From Lytechinus variegatus (lineage: Eukaryota; Echinodermata; Echinoidea; Temnopleuroida; Toxopneustidae): 64,000 nucleotides of DNA. Below are positions 11,716 through 22,350 of the stretch, piece after piece. The DNA lies in the NCBI RefSeq assembly GCF_018143015.1, contig NC_054746.1, positions 14,995,532-15,059,531 of the forward strand, read 5' to 3'. The position numbers and the translations under genes were made by a program. Below the pieces are notes generated by a model, which was given only the letters and a program-made list of their open reading frames with translations, was not told the DNA's origin and did not search any database. Position 1 is the stretch's first letter, and each line of letters begins with the position of its first letter.

Positions 11716-12640
11716 TACTTTTGCTTCTTTCTATTTACCCCCCCCCCCCTCCTCTCTTCATGGGTGACAGAGCAGAGGAAATATCTTTTGTATTGGGGGA
11801 GGGGGGACACAACAATGGACCCCCCCTCTGTTGCCAATGCCTCTTTACAACATGAATCCGCTCTGTTAATCCCTATTGTAGTCTCTTTATTCATCATCCA
11901 GTTAATCCATTAATTGCCCTCTTGATCCGTACCTCCCTGTACTATCTCTTCATGTAATGCTCCCCATATCTGCATATATTCCTTCATTTCACATCATTTC
12001 AGCAGTTAAAAACATGACTGATATTGAAAAGTTCTAATTAATTTCATTTTACATTATTTTCATTGATAATTGTCATATTTTTCATTTTCAATTTTAATTA
12101 CTACTGCATCATTTCGTCATTGTCTTGTTGCATCTACTGTTTTTCTTTAAATTTTATTTAAATCTATTTTTATTTATTTATTCCTTCCCTTTTTTTTTGG
12201 GGGGGGGGTATTCTTTTTAAATGAGCAGTAGCCTGAGCAGATAGGAAATTTAACAATTTTAATTTTGCAAATAAATGCACCATTTTTCTGTACATATACA
12301 ACTGAGTTTCTAAGAACTGCATTGTTTGGCTTAATATTCAGAAATAAGCCACTTGATGGTTTCTTTCTTTTCTTTCTTTTTTTGTTTCCTTTCCCTTGCA
12401 AGGTAATTTTATTCATTCACCGTGTAAAGGAACCAGATAATTTGGTTTGCGTATGCATCCATCACTTCAATCCACACAATTTTGAGAGAAAAAGCTATTG
12501 CATTCAGAATGATAAGATATATGTGAATCTAGATCTAACAGGTCGAACCCTCAAGATAGGCTCGTCCTGAGGAAGTGCACTTTATATCCCACAATGCACC
12601 ATCAATCATCACAATACAATGCATGTTCCCTAGTAATAGC
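11716..12640. other. no supported gene
   Basis: Poly-C and poly-G tracts (about 11735, 11800 and 12200) and AT-rich DNA are present. A 101-codon plus-strand frame at 12265-12570 is partly pyrimidine-rich low complexity and is not called. Confidence 0.45.
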
Positions 12641-12644
12641 ACAA

Positions 12645-12905
12645 TGTCAAATTTCTGAGACAGCCCCCAGTAAAATTTCAAAAACTCCTTCCAGAATGGA
12701 CATAGGGAACACTTTCTTCAGCCAAAAGATAATGAAGGAATTTCAGAAACAGCACCAATATAAATTTCTACAGCTCATTCCAGACTAGATGTAAGAATCC
12801 ATTGTTTAGGCAAAAATGTCAATGAACTGTAACAATCTTCTAAACACAGAAATGACAAATTTCACAGATGACACCAAGTAGAATTTCCCAAACTCCAGAC
12901 GGAAA
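12645..12905 (+). repeat. diverged tandem repeat, about three units
   Basis: Three related blocks follow each other: cagcccccagtaaaatttca, cagcaccaatataaatttct and gacaccaagtagaatttccc. Each is followed by a ctc.ttccaga or similar block. The period is roughly 100 bases. The units are well diverged. Confidence 0.4.
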
Positions 12906-13737
12906 CTGTCATAACAATCCGCTAGAACATATCTAATTACACTCCTTATCTTCAAACACAAACCTTCAAAATGGGGATGCCTCAATAATTAAAGACCATA
13001 CCATGGTCAAGTCTCGAAGAATCATTAACTCTGTCCCCATGACAGTGATGGCACTATGTGTGGATGCTGATGAGGCTCTTCAAGGAATTTCAGGTATCTT
13101 TCATTGATTATCATCGTCAGAACTCTCAGGTCTCGAAGAGTCATCCTACCCTGGCTCCTTCCCGTAGCCAATGTCACAAACGTTTACGACCACAGTAGAT
13201 AATGCCTGAATTAAACCAATTTTTGTCCAAATAGTAGCTCTGATTTGGACCAAATTAAGTTTTCAAAGCACAGTGAAAATGTATATGTATGAAAGACGAC
13301 CTGGTCAACCAAATCAGATAGGCTAAGTTCCAGCAAATGCATTACCAAATACAGCAACCCTTCTTTAACTCAGCTAAGTAAATAAATGCAATTCTCTTTC
13401 ACGCAGGATACGATTTTCCCAGAGGAAAGTCTGATAGATCACTGCCCTACCTACAGACTGAAATGTAGATGAATTCCAGATAAGCTTATATAGCAAGAGC
13501 CATGCAGATCAGAGTGCTGTACTGTCTTCCAAAGGATACAATGATTATTATCATTCAGACCACCTGTAAGGCACCATGGATAAGTAAAACAACCAAAGGC
13601 ACAGATCCCTCATAAGATATCACCATTTGATTTTCTAATAGAGGATACGCAACTTGCATGATGTTTGAAGAGCACTGGATACCAACACATAGGATGAAAA
13701 AAAAACTATTCCTCTTGGTCAGAGTGCTTGAGGATAA
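12906..13737. other. no supported gene
   Basis: Non-repetitive DNA. The words gtctcgaaga.tcat occur twice (about 13013 and 13131). It would be the 3' flank of the candidate minus-strand gene whose last exon ends near 13995, but no poly(A) signal can be assigned with confidence. Confidence 0.35.
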
Positions 13738-14045
13738 TCAAAACATCACCAGATTTTCAAACACCAAATACAAAAATGTCACATGCAATTGAAACATTAC
13801 TCTGGACGTCGGCAGCGCTTTCTTCACACATAGGTCAACAGTTTCCCTTCTCTTCTTTGGAGTGCAAACAGGTTCTTGATCAACCATGATCACTGCCAGT
13901 AAGCCCCAAAGCCGTCTAACCAGCTCCATCAAATAAATGTGACAACCATGCAAAAGGCCCAATACAACATATGGATTAGGGTCAACTAGAAACACTACAG
14001 AGGGCAAAAATCCTGTACAATGGCTTGAAAAATCAACAGCACTTG
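13738..14045 (-). CDS. candidate last exon of an unrecognised spliced gene
   Basis: On the minus strand a strong acceptor, tttctttctgtcttgccag, ends just before 14045. Two frames are possible after it. One stays open for 102 codons to a TGA at 13738 and is rich in hydrophobic residues and histidine/cysteine. The other begins QVLLIFQ and stops after 16 codons at 13995. The short one is the frame that joins in phase with the exon at 15071-15123. If the gene is real, the longer frame could then be 3' untranslated DNA. I do not recognise the protein. The exon call rests on the acceptor and open frame only. Confidence 0.35.
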
Positions 14046-15012
14046 CTGGCAAGACAGAAAGAAAGTTGACATTGCACTTCTACAACTAGATTCCAGACTT
14101 ACTTGTATTGTAGTGATTGAAGGAACAGTTTTTACTTACACATTGTGGAAATCATATTGAAGCACACAATCCTCATACAAATGTGTAATCCGAAGTTGAG
14201 TGTTGATAGTTTTTTTTTAATTTAAAAGTTTTGTTGACAGACGAATCGATATTGAGAAGCCACCTTCATCACAATATCATTATCATCCAACACAGGTCTG
14301 GCTCAATCTCTCGCCTTCTGTGTTTACATAATGGATACACACTCGGCATTTTCCAAAACATTTAGGTTCAAGGTGAATGGGGTTAGGGCCAAAAAGTTTG
14401 AAAAATTAACAAAAATTAGTCTGACCCCAAAATATGTACAGAAAAAGTGAATAGATTTGCAATTAATTAAATAAATCAAAGTCTATAAATAAACATAAAT
14501 TTCCTTTTAAACTAATTCTTTGTCTTAACACATTAATATATCAGTCATGTTAGATTTTATGTTGCAATGGTGTGAAACAAAGATTACTATAGAGCAGCAG
14601 CTTGAGCAAATAGTACAGGGAGGTATATATAGAAGATGGCAATCAATGGATCAACAGATAATGAAAGTATTGTGAAGGTGAAAGGAGAGGAGAATATGAA
14701 ACATGAGGGGAGAACGGTGGAGTGATGAGGAAGAAAGAGGATTAGAGAATAAGAAAGGAAATGGCTAGATGTAAAAATGAGAATATAGAGACGGCAATGA
14801 AGATCAACAAATCCAGACACATAAGGATAATGAAGTGGGGATCAGTATAAATGGTAAGAATAAGGGGATTTTGTGCAAGTCCCAACATTTTTATCAAAAT
14901 TACCTTGAGGAATATTGTATTGATAGATTTTTATGAAAAGAATTTGATGCCAAAGATTGAAACCGCTGCACAATACTTTCTATGATTATAATTTCTGGAA
15001 AACCCATGGCAT
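14046..15012. other. intron or intergenic DNA
   Basis: AT-rich sequence with a purine-rich patch at about 14640-14790 (gaggggagaacggtggagtg and similar). No exon-like segment is seen. If the minus-strand gene model holds, this is the last intron. Confidence 0.4.
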
Positions 15013-15305
15013 TGTCTTGCATACTCTAGGCTACACAAAATATCATTGAGATCAGAAATAAAGCACTTACATCATGGATGCTGTATACCATGCACAACAG
15101 TGTCCAGTGTCCTTCTCTGCATACTGAAAAATAGACCTCTCTGTAGTAATGTCACCAATTGTGTGATTCTGGCAGGAAGACCCCAGCTCAAACTAGACAG
15201 GAAGCCATCTTTGTGAGGTGTCAGGGTTACTCCATCGATCAAATAGGTCAACTGCTATGGTCCTCCAACTTGAATGAGTCTCCTTGGCTGCTGGTCTTAC
15301 ATTGT
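15013..15305 (-). repeat. dispersed repeat, inverted copy of 11.4-11.7 kb
   Basis: Read on the minus strand it starts gaccagcagccaaggagact and runs through gagctggggtcttcctgcc to gagtatgcaagacaatgcc, matching 11427-11715 throughout. The two copies are inverted relative to each other and bracket the candidate last exon. This copy also contains the candidate 53 bp exon at 15071-15123, which is a reason to doubt that exon. Confidence 0.6.
15071..15123 (-). CDS. candidate 53 bp internal exon
   Basis: On the minus strand this 53 bp segment follows the acceptor ggtctatttttcag and precedes the donor gtaagtgctt. Both are good consensus sites. The frame reading CREGHWTLL enters needing two bases and leaves in phase 0. 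It joins the 22.3 kb exon upstream and a short terminal frame at 14045 downstream. Against it, the segment lies inside a dispersed repeat whose other copy (11.6 kb) has poorer splice sites and an altered sequence. It may be an exonised repeat or a chance match. Confidence 0.3.
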
Positions 15306-15587
15306 TTTCAAGACAGAAAAATAAAATCATGAATACAAACAAGTACATAATACTATCGTACAGTGTAGGGCAGGTCCAAGCTATCTGACATTACATGTGA
15401 CGTAAGAGACAGGATGTTTCACAAAGATCTTAAGACTTTAAAATTTTGCGTGTAGGTTGCACTCTACTGCATATGAATCAATGATACTGCACATGAAATA
15501 TCATATGTGCATTAACAATTAAGAATGACTTTCAGTTTGATTTATCAATTTGTGAAACACTTCCCAAAATTATAATGTTCAGATCAT

Positions 15588-15870
15588 GTGGTCCAGTGGT
15601 TAGAGCATTGGACTCGTGTGGTCCAGTGGTAAGAGCATTGGACTCATAATCGCAAGGTTGTGAGTTCAAATCCCAACTCTGCCATTGTCTCCACTTTGAT
15701 GAAAAGGCCCGAGAGTGATATCTGTCGTCTATAACGTCAGCCACGATGACTGATTAACCTAGACGTAAAATGTTTCATTTGTAATTGGTTATATACCAGC
15801 TTGGCGTTTACCAGCAAAATGCTGTCCTGCTGAGTTCCTATGGGAGTTACCACAAACAGAAACAGAAATT
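15588..15870 (+). repeat. tRNA-derived SINE with duplicated box A
   Basis: The box A region gtggtccagtggttagagca occurs twice, at 15588 and 15618, as a 30-base tandem duplication. A box B, gtgagttcaaatccc, lies at 15660-15674. The body continues with cagacg-type and ccagcttggcgtttaccag blocks and ends near aacagaaattttataaaatc. The box spacing and sequence fit a tRNA-derived Pol III promoter. The short frame across it is not a protein gene. Confidence 0.8.
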
Positions 15871-17565
15871 TTATAAAATCTCAAATAATTTGATAAAATA
15901 AAAGCAATTTTTACAACCCTATGCCTATCAATAAAAACAAGGAACAATTGCCTTGCACTACCTATTACTCAGAGTGTGGAAAATGTTGAAGAAACTAGAT
16001 CGATTATCGATTGCACATATCCAAATCTATGCCTCTGCCACTGTCAGAGCAAGAATAGGCCTGTATTAAATACCTTACTTCTAAAATTTCAAATAATGAA
16101 CTCCATGACATTTGACCTTGTGACCAAAATAATCTAATCGGTTCCTTACTCATAAAAAAAATCATCCAACCAATTCTTCCAAAATAATGTATATGTCATA
16201 AAAAGCATTATTTCACCTATAAACCTTTGTCAAGAATAATGAAAGAATTGAATTCATAATTCTGATGTCAATTAAAAATTAACACAGACATGCTATATTT
16301 TGATTTGACCCTTGAAAGCAGTCAGGATATTTTTTATAGCCTACTTTTTTTTCAGTCTCTGGCAACTTTTGATACTGAATTGGCAACATCCACACACAGG
16401 GTGTCAGAGTCATTTCATAAATGCACCCCAGACCCCAAATTCGCATGTTTCATAACACATGTATTACAAGTGAGATACCAGGAAAACTGTTTTGTTTGAA
16501 TGAAATTTTTCAGTAATTCTGAAGCAGTATCGCTATGACAACTGCATACCATTGAGTAGACTGTGGCAAGACAGAAATCTGTCAGCATAACTGCATATAT
16601 GAAAGGATGTCAAAATAATGGTGCAAGTTGCATATAAGTGTTATGAAACGTACAAATTGCACAAAAATATGATTGAAATTGGCAAATACAATTCAACTAG
16701 TGTTACTCACTAAATTTCATAAATGTATGATTATTCTTTATGTTTGCTTCCATAGATTGAAATTAAGTATTCAAGGCTGTTTATATTGATTACAAGATCT
16801 ACAGAAAATAAGAATGGGCGATTCCATGGTCAGTCGCATTACACTTATATGAATCTTTACTTGATGCTGTCAGTTTTACAAGAGTTAAACATTCACTCAA
16901 CTTTATACTGAGAATAACTCGCATTACGCTATGTCCAGCAGACCAGCACCATAAATCTGACGTTTTAAAGCCCTTCCTACAACTTATCTTTGCAGATTTC
17001 CTTTTTATTCCATGTGAAATTATGGACTTCAGATTATCAAATTTGACAAAAAAAACACAATAGCTTGCTGTCTAATTGAAAAAAAAAAGTAAAAGGTTCT
17101 GCATATTTTTTACGGTTCGGATTCCCCTATAAGAAGATGTGTATTAAAAGACAGATTTTTTTAGGCTGAATTTTTCTTTGCATTTTGAACATCCTTCTAA
17201 GTTTTAATCAAAAATTTTGATCTTGATTAAAAAAAAGATTTCTGAGAATGTCCACTTTTGCTTGAAATCGCCGAAATACAAAGAATTAGGTAAGAAATTC
17301 CCCTAGCTATTTTGTAATTACACCTAATAAAGTGTTTTATCACTTTATAAAGCCACACTTGATTCAACCTACCATGGTATACTACTTAACAAGCTTTGGA
17401 ACTACAGTGTCAGGGGTGCTGCATATGGAATGGTTTGAATATTAACTCTTTGATCACAAATCAAATGAACCCATCTTAAAAAATCAGCAACTTGAGTTTA
17501 CAGAGAGGTATTCTTATTGCCTCCTAATCATTATAATGTAAATCTGAGATTATTAAAAAGTGTCA
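15871..17565. other. AT-rich intron or intergenic DNA
   Basis: No exon-like segment is seen on either strand. A weak match to the tgacctttgacct repeat core (tgacatttgaccttgtgacc) is present near 16108-16127. Confidence 0.45.
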
Positions 17566-18060
17566 TTATTCCTCTGTGCAGTGGTATGTAAATTTGCTAT
17601 CTTGATGTAACAGTGGGATGTGCAGTCCTAGTAAACAAACATCCATGTAAAATGAAATGAAGGCTGGATTGGGTTTGAATGGTGTAGGTGTGTGAGAATC
17701 CACATATGGTGCATTCTCATTCTCACTGAATAACACATTTGTTGCATTGAATTTGTTAGGGATAATAATGTTAGACCCTGCCAGCATAAACAATCTGTCA
17801 TTTGTTGTTAAACAACTTTGAAGAGTTGGTTTTGTCGCTTCTTGAAATTAAAGATTTGTGAAGCTTTTCCTTCACACAAATTCTAAATCACCTGGGTTAT
17901 TTTCAACCACAATATTCAAATGAAATGGGAGTTTGTGTGGAAAACAATTCGTTTTAGATTTCACTTCTGACTTTGGCCTATTCAGGGTGGCTGCACATTC
18001 CATGATTACATAACAAAAAAATGATGACACCTCATTGCAAAGAGGAAAAAGGTTTTCCAA
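17566..18060 (-). pseudogene. protein-like relic, unrecognised
   Basis: On the minus strand two reading stretches in the same frame (18060-17872 and 17835-17566) have unusually protein-like composition, with segments such as FHLNIVVENNPGD, LAGSNIIIPNKFNATN and HIPLLHQDSKF. They are separated by two in-frame stops about 35 bases apart. Another frame across the gap is also open and protein-like (VKEKLHKSLIS), so a frameshift is likely. There is no convincing acceptor or donor. It could be a decayed host gene, a decayed DNA-transposon protein, or a terminal exon. I cannot name a family. Confidence 0.3.
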
Positions 18061-19039
18061 TAATTGAAGTGCATATTTTTTGCAAGTATAGTTTCCTCAT
18101 GAAATATGACATTTTATTTGCAGAAGATACTAAAACTATTTTGTCATATAAAAATTAAAGAATAATTAATCAAATTGGTTTATAAAGAACTTTGCTTGTT
18201 GTAATATTAGGCCTAAACAAATAAGTTAACACCAAATACAAGATGTCCTGAAATTGATCAAATAGAAGTTGAAAATGTTCATATCATAAACACTTTTAGT
18301 ATAATAATTGTCAAAATAAGACAGAACATAATAATCCTATCATTGTAAAAAAACAAAAAATAGGTAAAAATAGGTACCTTGCACAAAATTACGGGGAATG
18401 AGGGGGGAGGGAATTGAGGTCTGTGTTAAACAATTCTACGACAAGTAGAGCCAGGGTAAAAAACCAGAGATAAAACACAATAGGCAAAAACTCTGGAAAA
18501 CCTTTGGATCCACTTTTGCAGAATTGTCAACACAAAATTACCCCAAATATTATTTTTTTCATGAGAAAATTGCAAGCAAGCAAAGTTAACTCTTCAAATA
18601 TCCTCTAGGCCTATTTACAATACAACAATAGCTTTAAGCCTACACATTATCCAAATCATTCCTAACCTTTGCACAAATTATGTGTTTTACTCCAAGTAAC
18701 CATGCCCTACATAGTCTGCATCCATTAATGACACAACAGATAAGACTGATACAACAGCAACAAGAGAAAAGCTTGGACCTGCCCATTGAAGCTAGAAAAA
18801 AATCATCATATAATGCATAATAAAAGGGGCTCATAAGAAGTGAATGCATATAAAGTCAAATATTTATAATGAAAAATATTATGGAGAAGTTTAAACTGAT
18901 ATTTCTTTACTTCAATTTGCTTGATATGATGGAAATTTTTTGTATCAAATAGAGATGTAGAAAAAAAGGAACAAAGATTTCAAATTTTTACCTTGTTTGA
19001 AAAGTTGTGAAGTTACATTTGTTTTGGTTCATTTTTCAA
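18061..19039. other. AT-rich DNA, no gene seen
   Basis: No inverted repeat or exon-like segment stands out. Several runs of A and T are present. Confidence 0.45.
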
Positions 19040-19393
19040 TAGAACCAATGAATTATAAGAAATGGAATGCCTTCCGGAGTCTTGCCTGCCTTCTGTATTC
19101 AATATAGCAGCAGTGCTGACTCTGAAAAGATATCCACTTCAAGATGAATATTTTTTGGAAGAGAGAATATCAATCAAACTGACAGGAAAATCCTACAATT
19201 ATTTTATTTTTAACCCTAAATGACCTTTGACCATGACAAAGAAATTTGCGTTTCATTTCATATCATTCTTTATGACCAATAACCATCTCATAAAGTTTTA
19301 ATTGATTCTAATAAATATGTGTTAAAATAATGAAAAATATAAATTCTTATCTAAAAGTACTCTATATCTCGCTTGTGCTATGCAGGTGAGACA
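19040..19393 (+). mobile_element. short member of the 37.1-38.4 kb repeat family
   Basis: The left end, aatggaatgcctt..ttcaatatagcagcagtgctgac, and the right end, tgcaggtgagacaaaaactg, match both ends of the larger element at about 37130-38405. The inside keeps one degraded ccctaaatgacctttgacc unit. It is therefore an internally contracted copy of that element, with an array of one unit instead of six. Confidence 0.6.
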
Positions 19394-19559
19394 AAAACTG
19401 TCATCAGCTCTGGTAGATAAAAAATGCTGAATGGCCGTGATGATAATCCTTTGGTGCAGTCCTGGCAGTCATCACTTTGGGCAGTTGGTAGTGTTTGATC
19501 CCTACCAAGGATAAATACCAATAAATACTCATACCGGACACTCCATGTTAATGAATCTT

Positions 19560-19670
19560 TCAAGATTGGTGTCCTGTCCTTGTCAATGGTGGACTATCTC
19601 TCTCATTTATGCTTAGCAGATGGTTAATATCAGACAAGGTTGGATCCATGTTGTACACTGAGCGATGCAA
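19560..19670 (-). CDS. candidate exon after a good acceptor
   Basis: On the minus strand the acceptor ctttcactttacacttgcag precedes 19670. One frame (starting LHRSVYNMDPTLSDINHL) is open for 36 codons to a TGA at 19560-19562. In the phase left by the 22.3 kb exon the frame stops after 13 codons. There is no internal donor. It may be an alternative last exon of the same minus-strand gene. The downstream 3' region runs into the repeat at 19040-19393. The evidence is one splice site plus a short open frame. Confidence 0.25.
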   Translation of the reverse strand: MHRSVYNMDPTLSDINHLLSINERDSPPLTRTGHQS

Positions 19671-20134
19671 CTGCAAGTGTAAAGTGAAAGAGGAAATCAT
19701 TATTCGATCATTTCCTTTTCAAAATAATTTGGCATATGTTATCCAACTGTAATTTACTTTCATTCTTATCATATTTTCTTTCAAGTATTATTTCATAAGT
19801 AGTCATTATATTTATTCAAAATCATAGGTATGTAGCTTTTTAAGAAATCAGCCTAATTTTTTTTTCATCATATAGTTTCCTATTCTTTTGTAAGTTGCAA
19901 TGATCATCATATTGAAATCTTAAGAAAAAGGACTCATGGTAATGGTGATAATGTCTAGACATAGGCCGTAAGGTGTAAATCATGATATAAACAAATTAAT
20001 ACCTCATAGAAAATAAATTCTCACTAGGAGAAAAATATATGATTTTGCATGATAACATGCATTAGTAAAGCTTATCAATTCTACAATGTTGCACCTTATG
20101 AATGTCATTTCTCTAATTATTAGTTAGCATGTTA

Positions 20135-20395
20135 CAATAATAATAGCTGGATTTATAAAGCGCTTTTTGCCAGAGGATACAAAGCGCTGCTATTATTACC
20201 CTTTAGCTTGAGCTACCATCACCGGCGCTCTGTGCATGCAAGGAATTACTGCTGCCCGGTACCCATTCACCTCACCTGGTTCGAATGCAGCACAGTGTGG
20301 ATAAATTTCTTGCTGAAGGAAAACACACCACGGCTACAAATTGAACCCGGGACCCTCTGTTTCAAAGGCAAGAGTCAGAACCACTAGACAATGAT
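20135..20395 (-). repeat. tRNA-derived SINE, minus strand
   Basis: Read on the minus strand it begins ttgtctagtggttctgactc (box A) and has a box B, gtcccgggttcaattt, about 35 bases later. It then runs through accgggcagcag and cagcgctttgtatcctctgg to a tail of aatccagctattattattg. A tRNA-like head with an (ATT)n tail is the SINE signature. The body with aaagcgctttttgcc is one I recognise as a frequent echinoderm repeat, from memory. Confidence 0.8.
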
Positions 20396-20984
20396 GAACC
20401 CACAATAAGGACAACATGAGCTAAAGGGGAGGCTTTTTTCTCAAGTTAATATTGTGGGTTATATGGATTGAGTTATACAACCCATGCAGACCATTCATGT
20501 TATTCTCTTCTTTCTTCCATTTTCTTATTATTTCAATACTTGAAAAAAAAAATCATTGGGGGTGCCTGCCTCCTAGCACTGTCCCTATAATAAATCTTTT
20601 GTTTTTAATGTTATCCTACTGATGTTGATTTGCCACCCTAAGTGAATATTGGTTCTATGACAGCCCCTGCTCTCCTGGGAATAAGGGACATTTGTTGTCA
20701 AACTTTGCAAGTCACTTTTCTCATGAAACTGGCATCCTCACAAAGCACTCTCAAAGACTAAAATACACCCATAGTTATTCTTTTGTACTACTTTAGAAAT
20801 GGCAAGCTGCATTTCTTAATTTTTAGTTCACTATGACTCCATTTTTTCTTTTTCTTGAAAATTTCTTGCCTTCACACATGCATCCAGGCAATATAAAAGA
20901 GTGTACCATTTTCCCGGAGAGGACCTAAAGCCGTTGGTCCTCTGGTGACAAAGCATTATTTTCCATACAGTCATGTAAAATAAC

Positions 20985-21851
20985 TATAGGGGAAGGCGGG
21001 GTAAGTTGTGACACTTTTTGCATTTTGCATGTTAGAATTGATATGACTAGTAATATTGTAGAAATAAGTACCTTGCCTTTAAATTTGATTCTTGGGAAAT
21101 CTTTTTCACTTATAGATAACTTTCTACCCCCACACTGAAAGTCATTGTGACCTTTGAAAAAAACAATGTCAAATGGCTCAACTTGCCCCATCTGTGGGGT
21201 AAGTTGTGCCACCGTCTGGGGTAAGTTGAGCCACAAAAACTATGTACAAAATGTATGCAGGAAGAACCAGGATGTCAATTTTTCATTTAAAGTCTTTTCA
21301 CTTGCTAATTCTCTATAAATACTAACATCTTCTAAAAGTAAAAGAACTTTCATGTAAATTTGCTTCTTTCTGCCTGCATATCAATGGCTTTTTACATTTT
21401 TAACATTTTTTATTATACATCACCATAAGAATTACCATGGCTCAACTTGCCCCATGTTGATTTGGCTTAAATTACCCCAGTCCAAACTTATTGCGATATT
21501 TTCACATCCACACATTTCTCATGCATTCATCATGTAAAAGACTATGACAAAAATGAGAATCCATACCTGGAATAACAATATTGTGTTTATTCTATAATAT
21601 ATTTAAATACGTGTGTGGGTAAAAAGCACTCATCTATTTTACACCCTTTTTTGGCTGAAATTTGTATTTTTCCCTCTAAAAAAGCACTTTTTGTTTCAAA
21701 GTTGGAAACAAAGTGGTGGGGTTAAGGGTTATGCTATGGGTCATCAATACATGACACCACCATAATGTCTGATGTCTGACTCATTCATTATTGGCCTGGG
21801 GGTGGTGGCTCAACTTGCCCCTATGCTCAACTTACCCTGCCTTCCCCTATA
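20985..21851 (+). mobile_element. 867 bp TIR element with reiterated subterminal motif
   Basis: The ends are inverted copies: tata then ggggaaggcggggtaagttg at 20989-21008, and caacttaccctgccttcccc then tata at 21828-21851, with one mismatch in 20. Inside, the core ggggtaagttgagcca occurs about eight times in both orientations (near 20996, 21174, 21193, 21218, 21439, 21466, 21806 and 21824). Reiterated sites near the ends suggest transposase-binding sites. No transposase is encoded, so it is non-autonomous. The duplicated flank could be TA or TATA. A diverged inverted copy lies at 43064-44226. The superfamily is not assigned. Confidence 0.8.
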
Positions 21852-22245
21852 CCTATTTCACTGTACCAAGGAATTACAGTACATCAACATTACCTGACAG
21901 TAATTTGATTTTTGTGTGTGTGTTTCAGCATGGTGTCCACCACCATCCTCCCCCCTGATGATATACCCAGGTTGTTGTTGTACTTGTGTATGACTAATAT
22001 ATATTTGAGAGCATACAAGTATGAGTGCTTAATTTGAGAGCCTGTCTGGTGTTATTTTAATGCAAATAGGGTGAGGTATCTACCAAACCATCTATAGATG
22101 AAGTATGAAGCTCGTCCACCCAAAGTTTGCTAAGCAAAGAATATTGCATGAAAATTTGTTGTCCCAAGAATCATGATTGATGCCAGGTAAACAAGCTTGC
22201 TGGGTAGATAGCAGGTATAGCTTATGATGCATGCTCTTTACTTAC
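21852..22245. other. intron or intergenic DNA
   Basis: Contains a short (TG)n run near 21916 and otherwise unremarkable sequence. No exon-like segment is seen. Confidence 0.4.
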
Positions 22246-22350
22246 CTTGTGATTTAACCAGTGTTTTGATTGCCTTCACCATTTCCATGTTTGTCAAGAT
22301 AATCAGGGGGTTGGAATCCATTTGTCCCTCTTCTAGCATTCTTGCCCTTG
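22246..22350 (-). CDS. candidate internal exon
   Basis: On the minus strand this 105 bp segment follows the acceptor tttttctgcatccattatag and ends at the donor cacaag|gtaagtaaag. One frame is open throughout and reads like protein (RARMLEEGQMDSNPLII then LTNMEMVKAIKTLVKSQ). To join the 25.8 kb exon in that frame, the AG four bases downstream (exon start 22346) must be used. With the first AG the joined frame ends inside the exon. The exit leaves one base, which suits the exons at 19.6 and 15.1 kb. The protein family is not recognised. Confidence 0.45.

Noticed and set aside
12265-12570. 101-codon plus-strand frame
   Set aside because: Partly a pyrimidine run; no splice sites or motif.
15532-15744. 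70-codon minus-strand frame with an internal peptide repeat
   Set aside because: The peptide repeat comes from the duplicated box A of a tRNA-derived SINE.
20135-20395. Minus-strand tRNA gene
   Set aside because: Box A and box B are present but there is no foldable mature tRNA, and the sequence continues into a SINE body with an (ATT)n tail.
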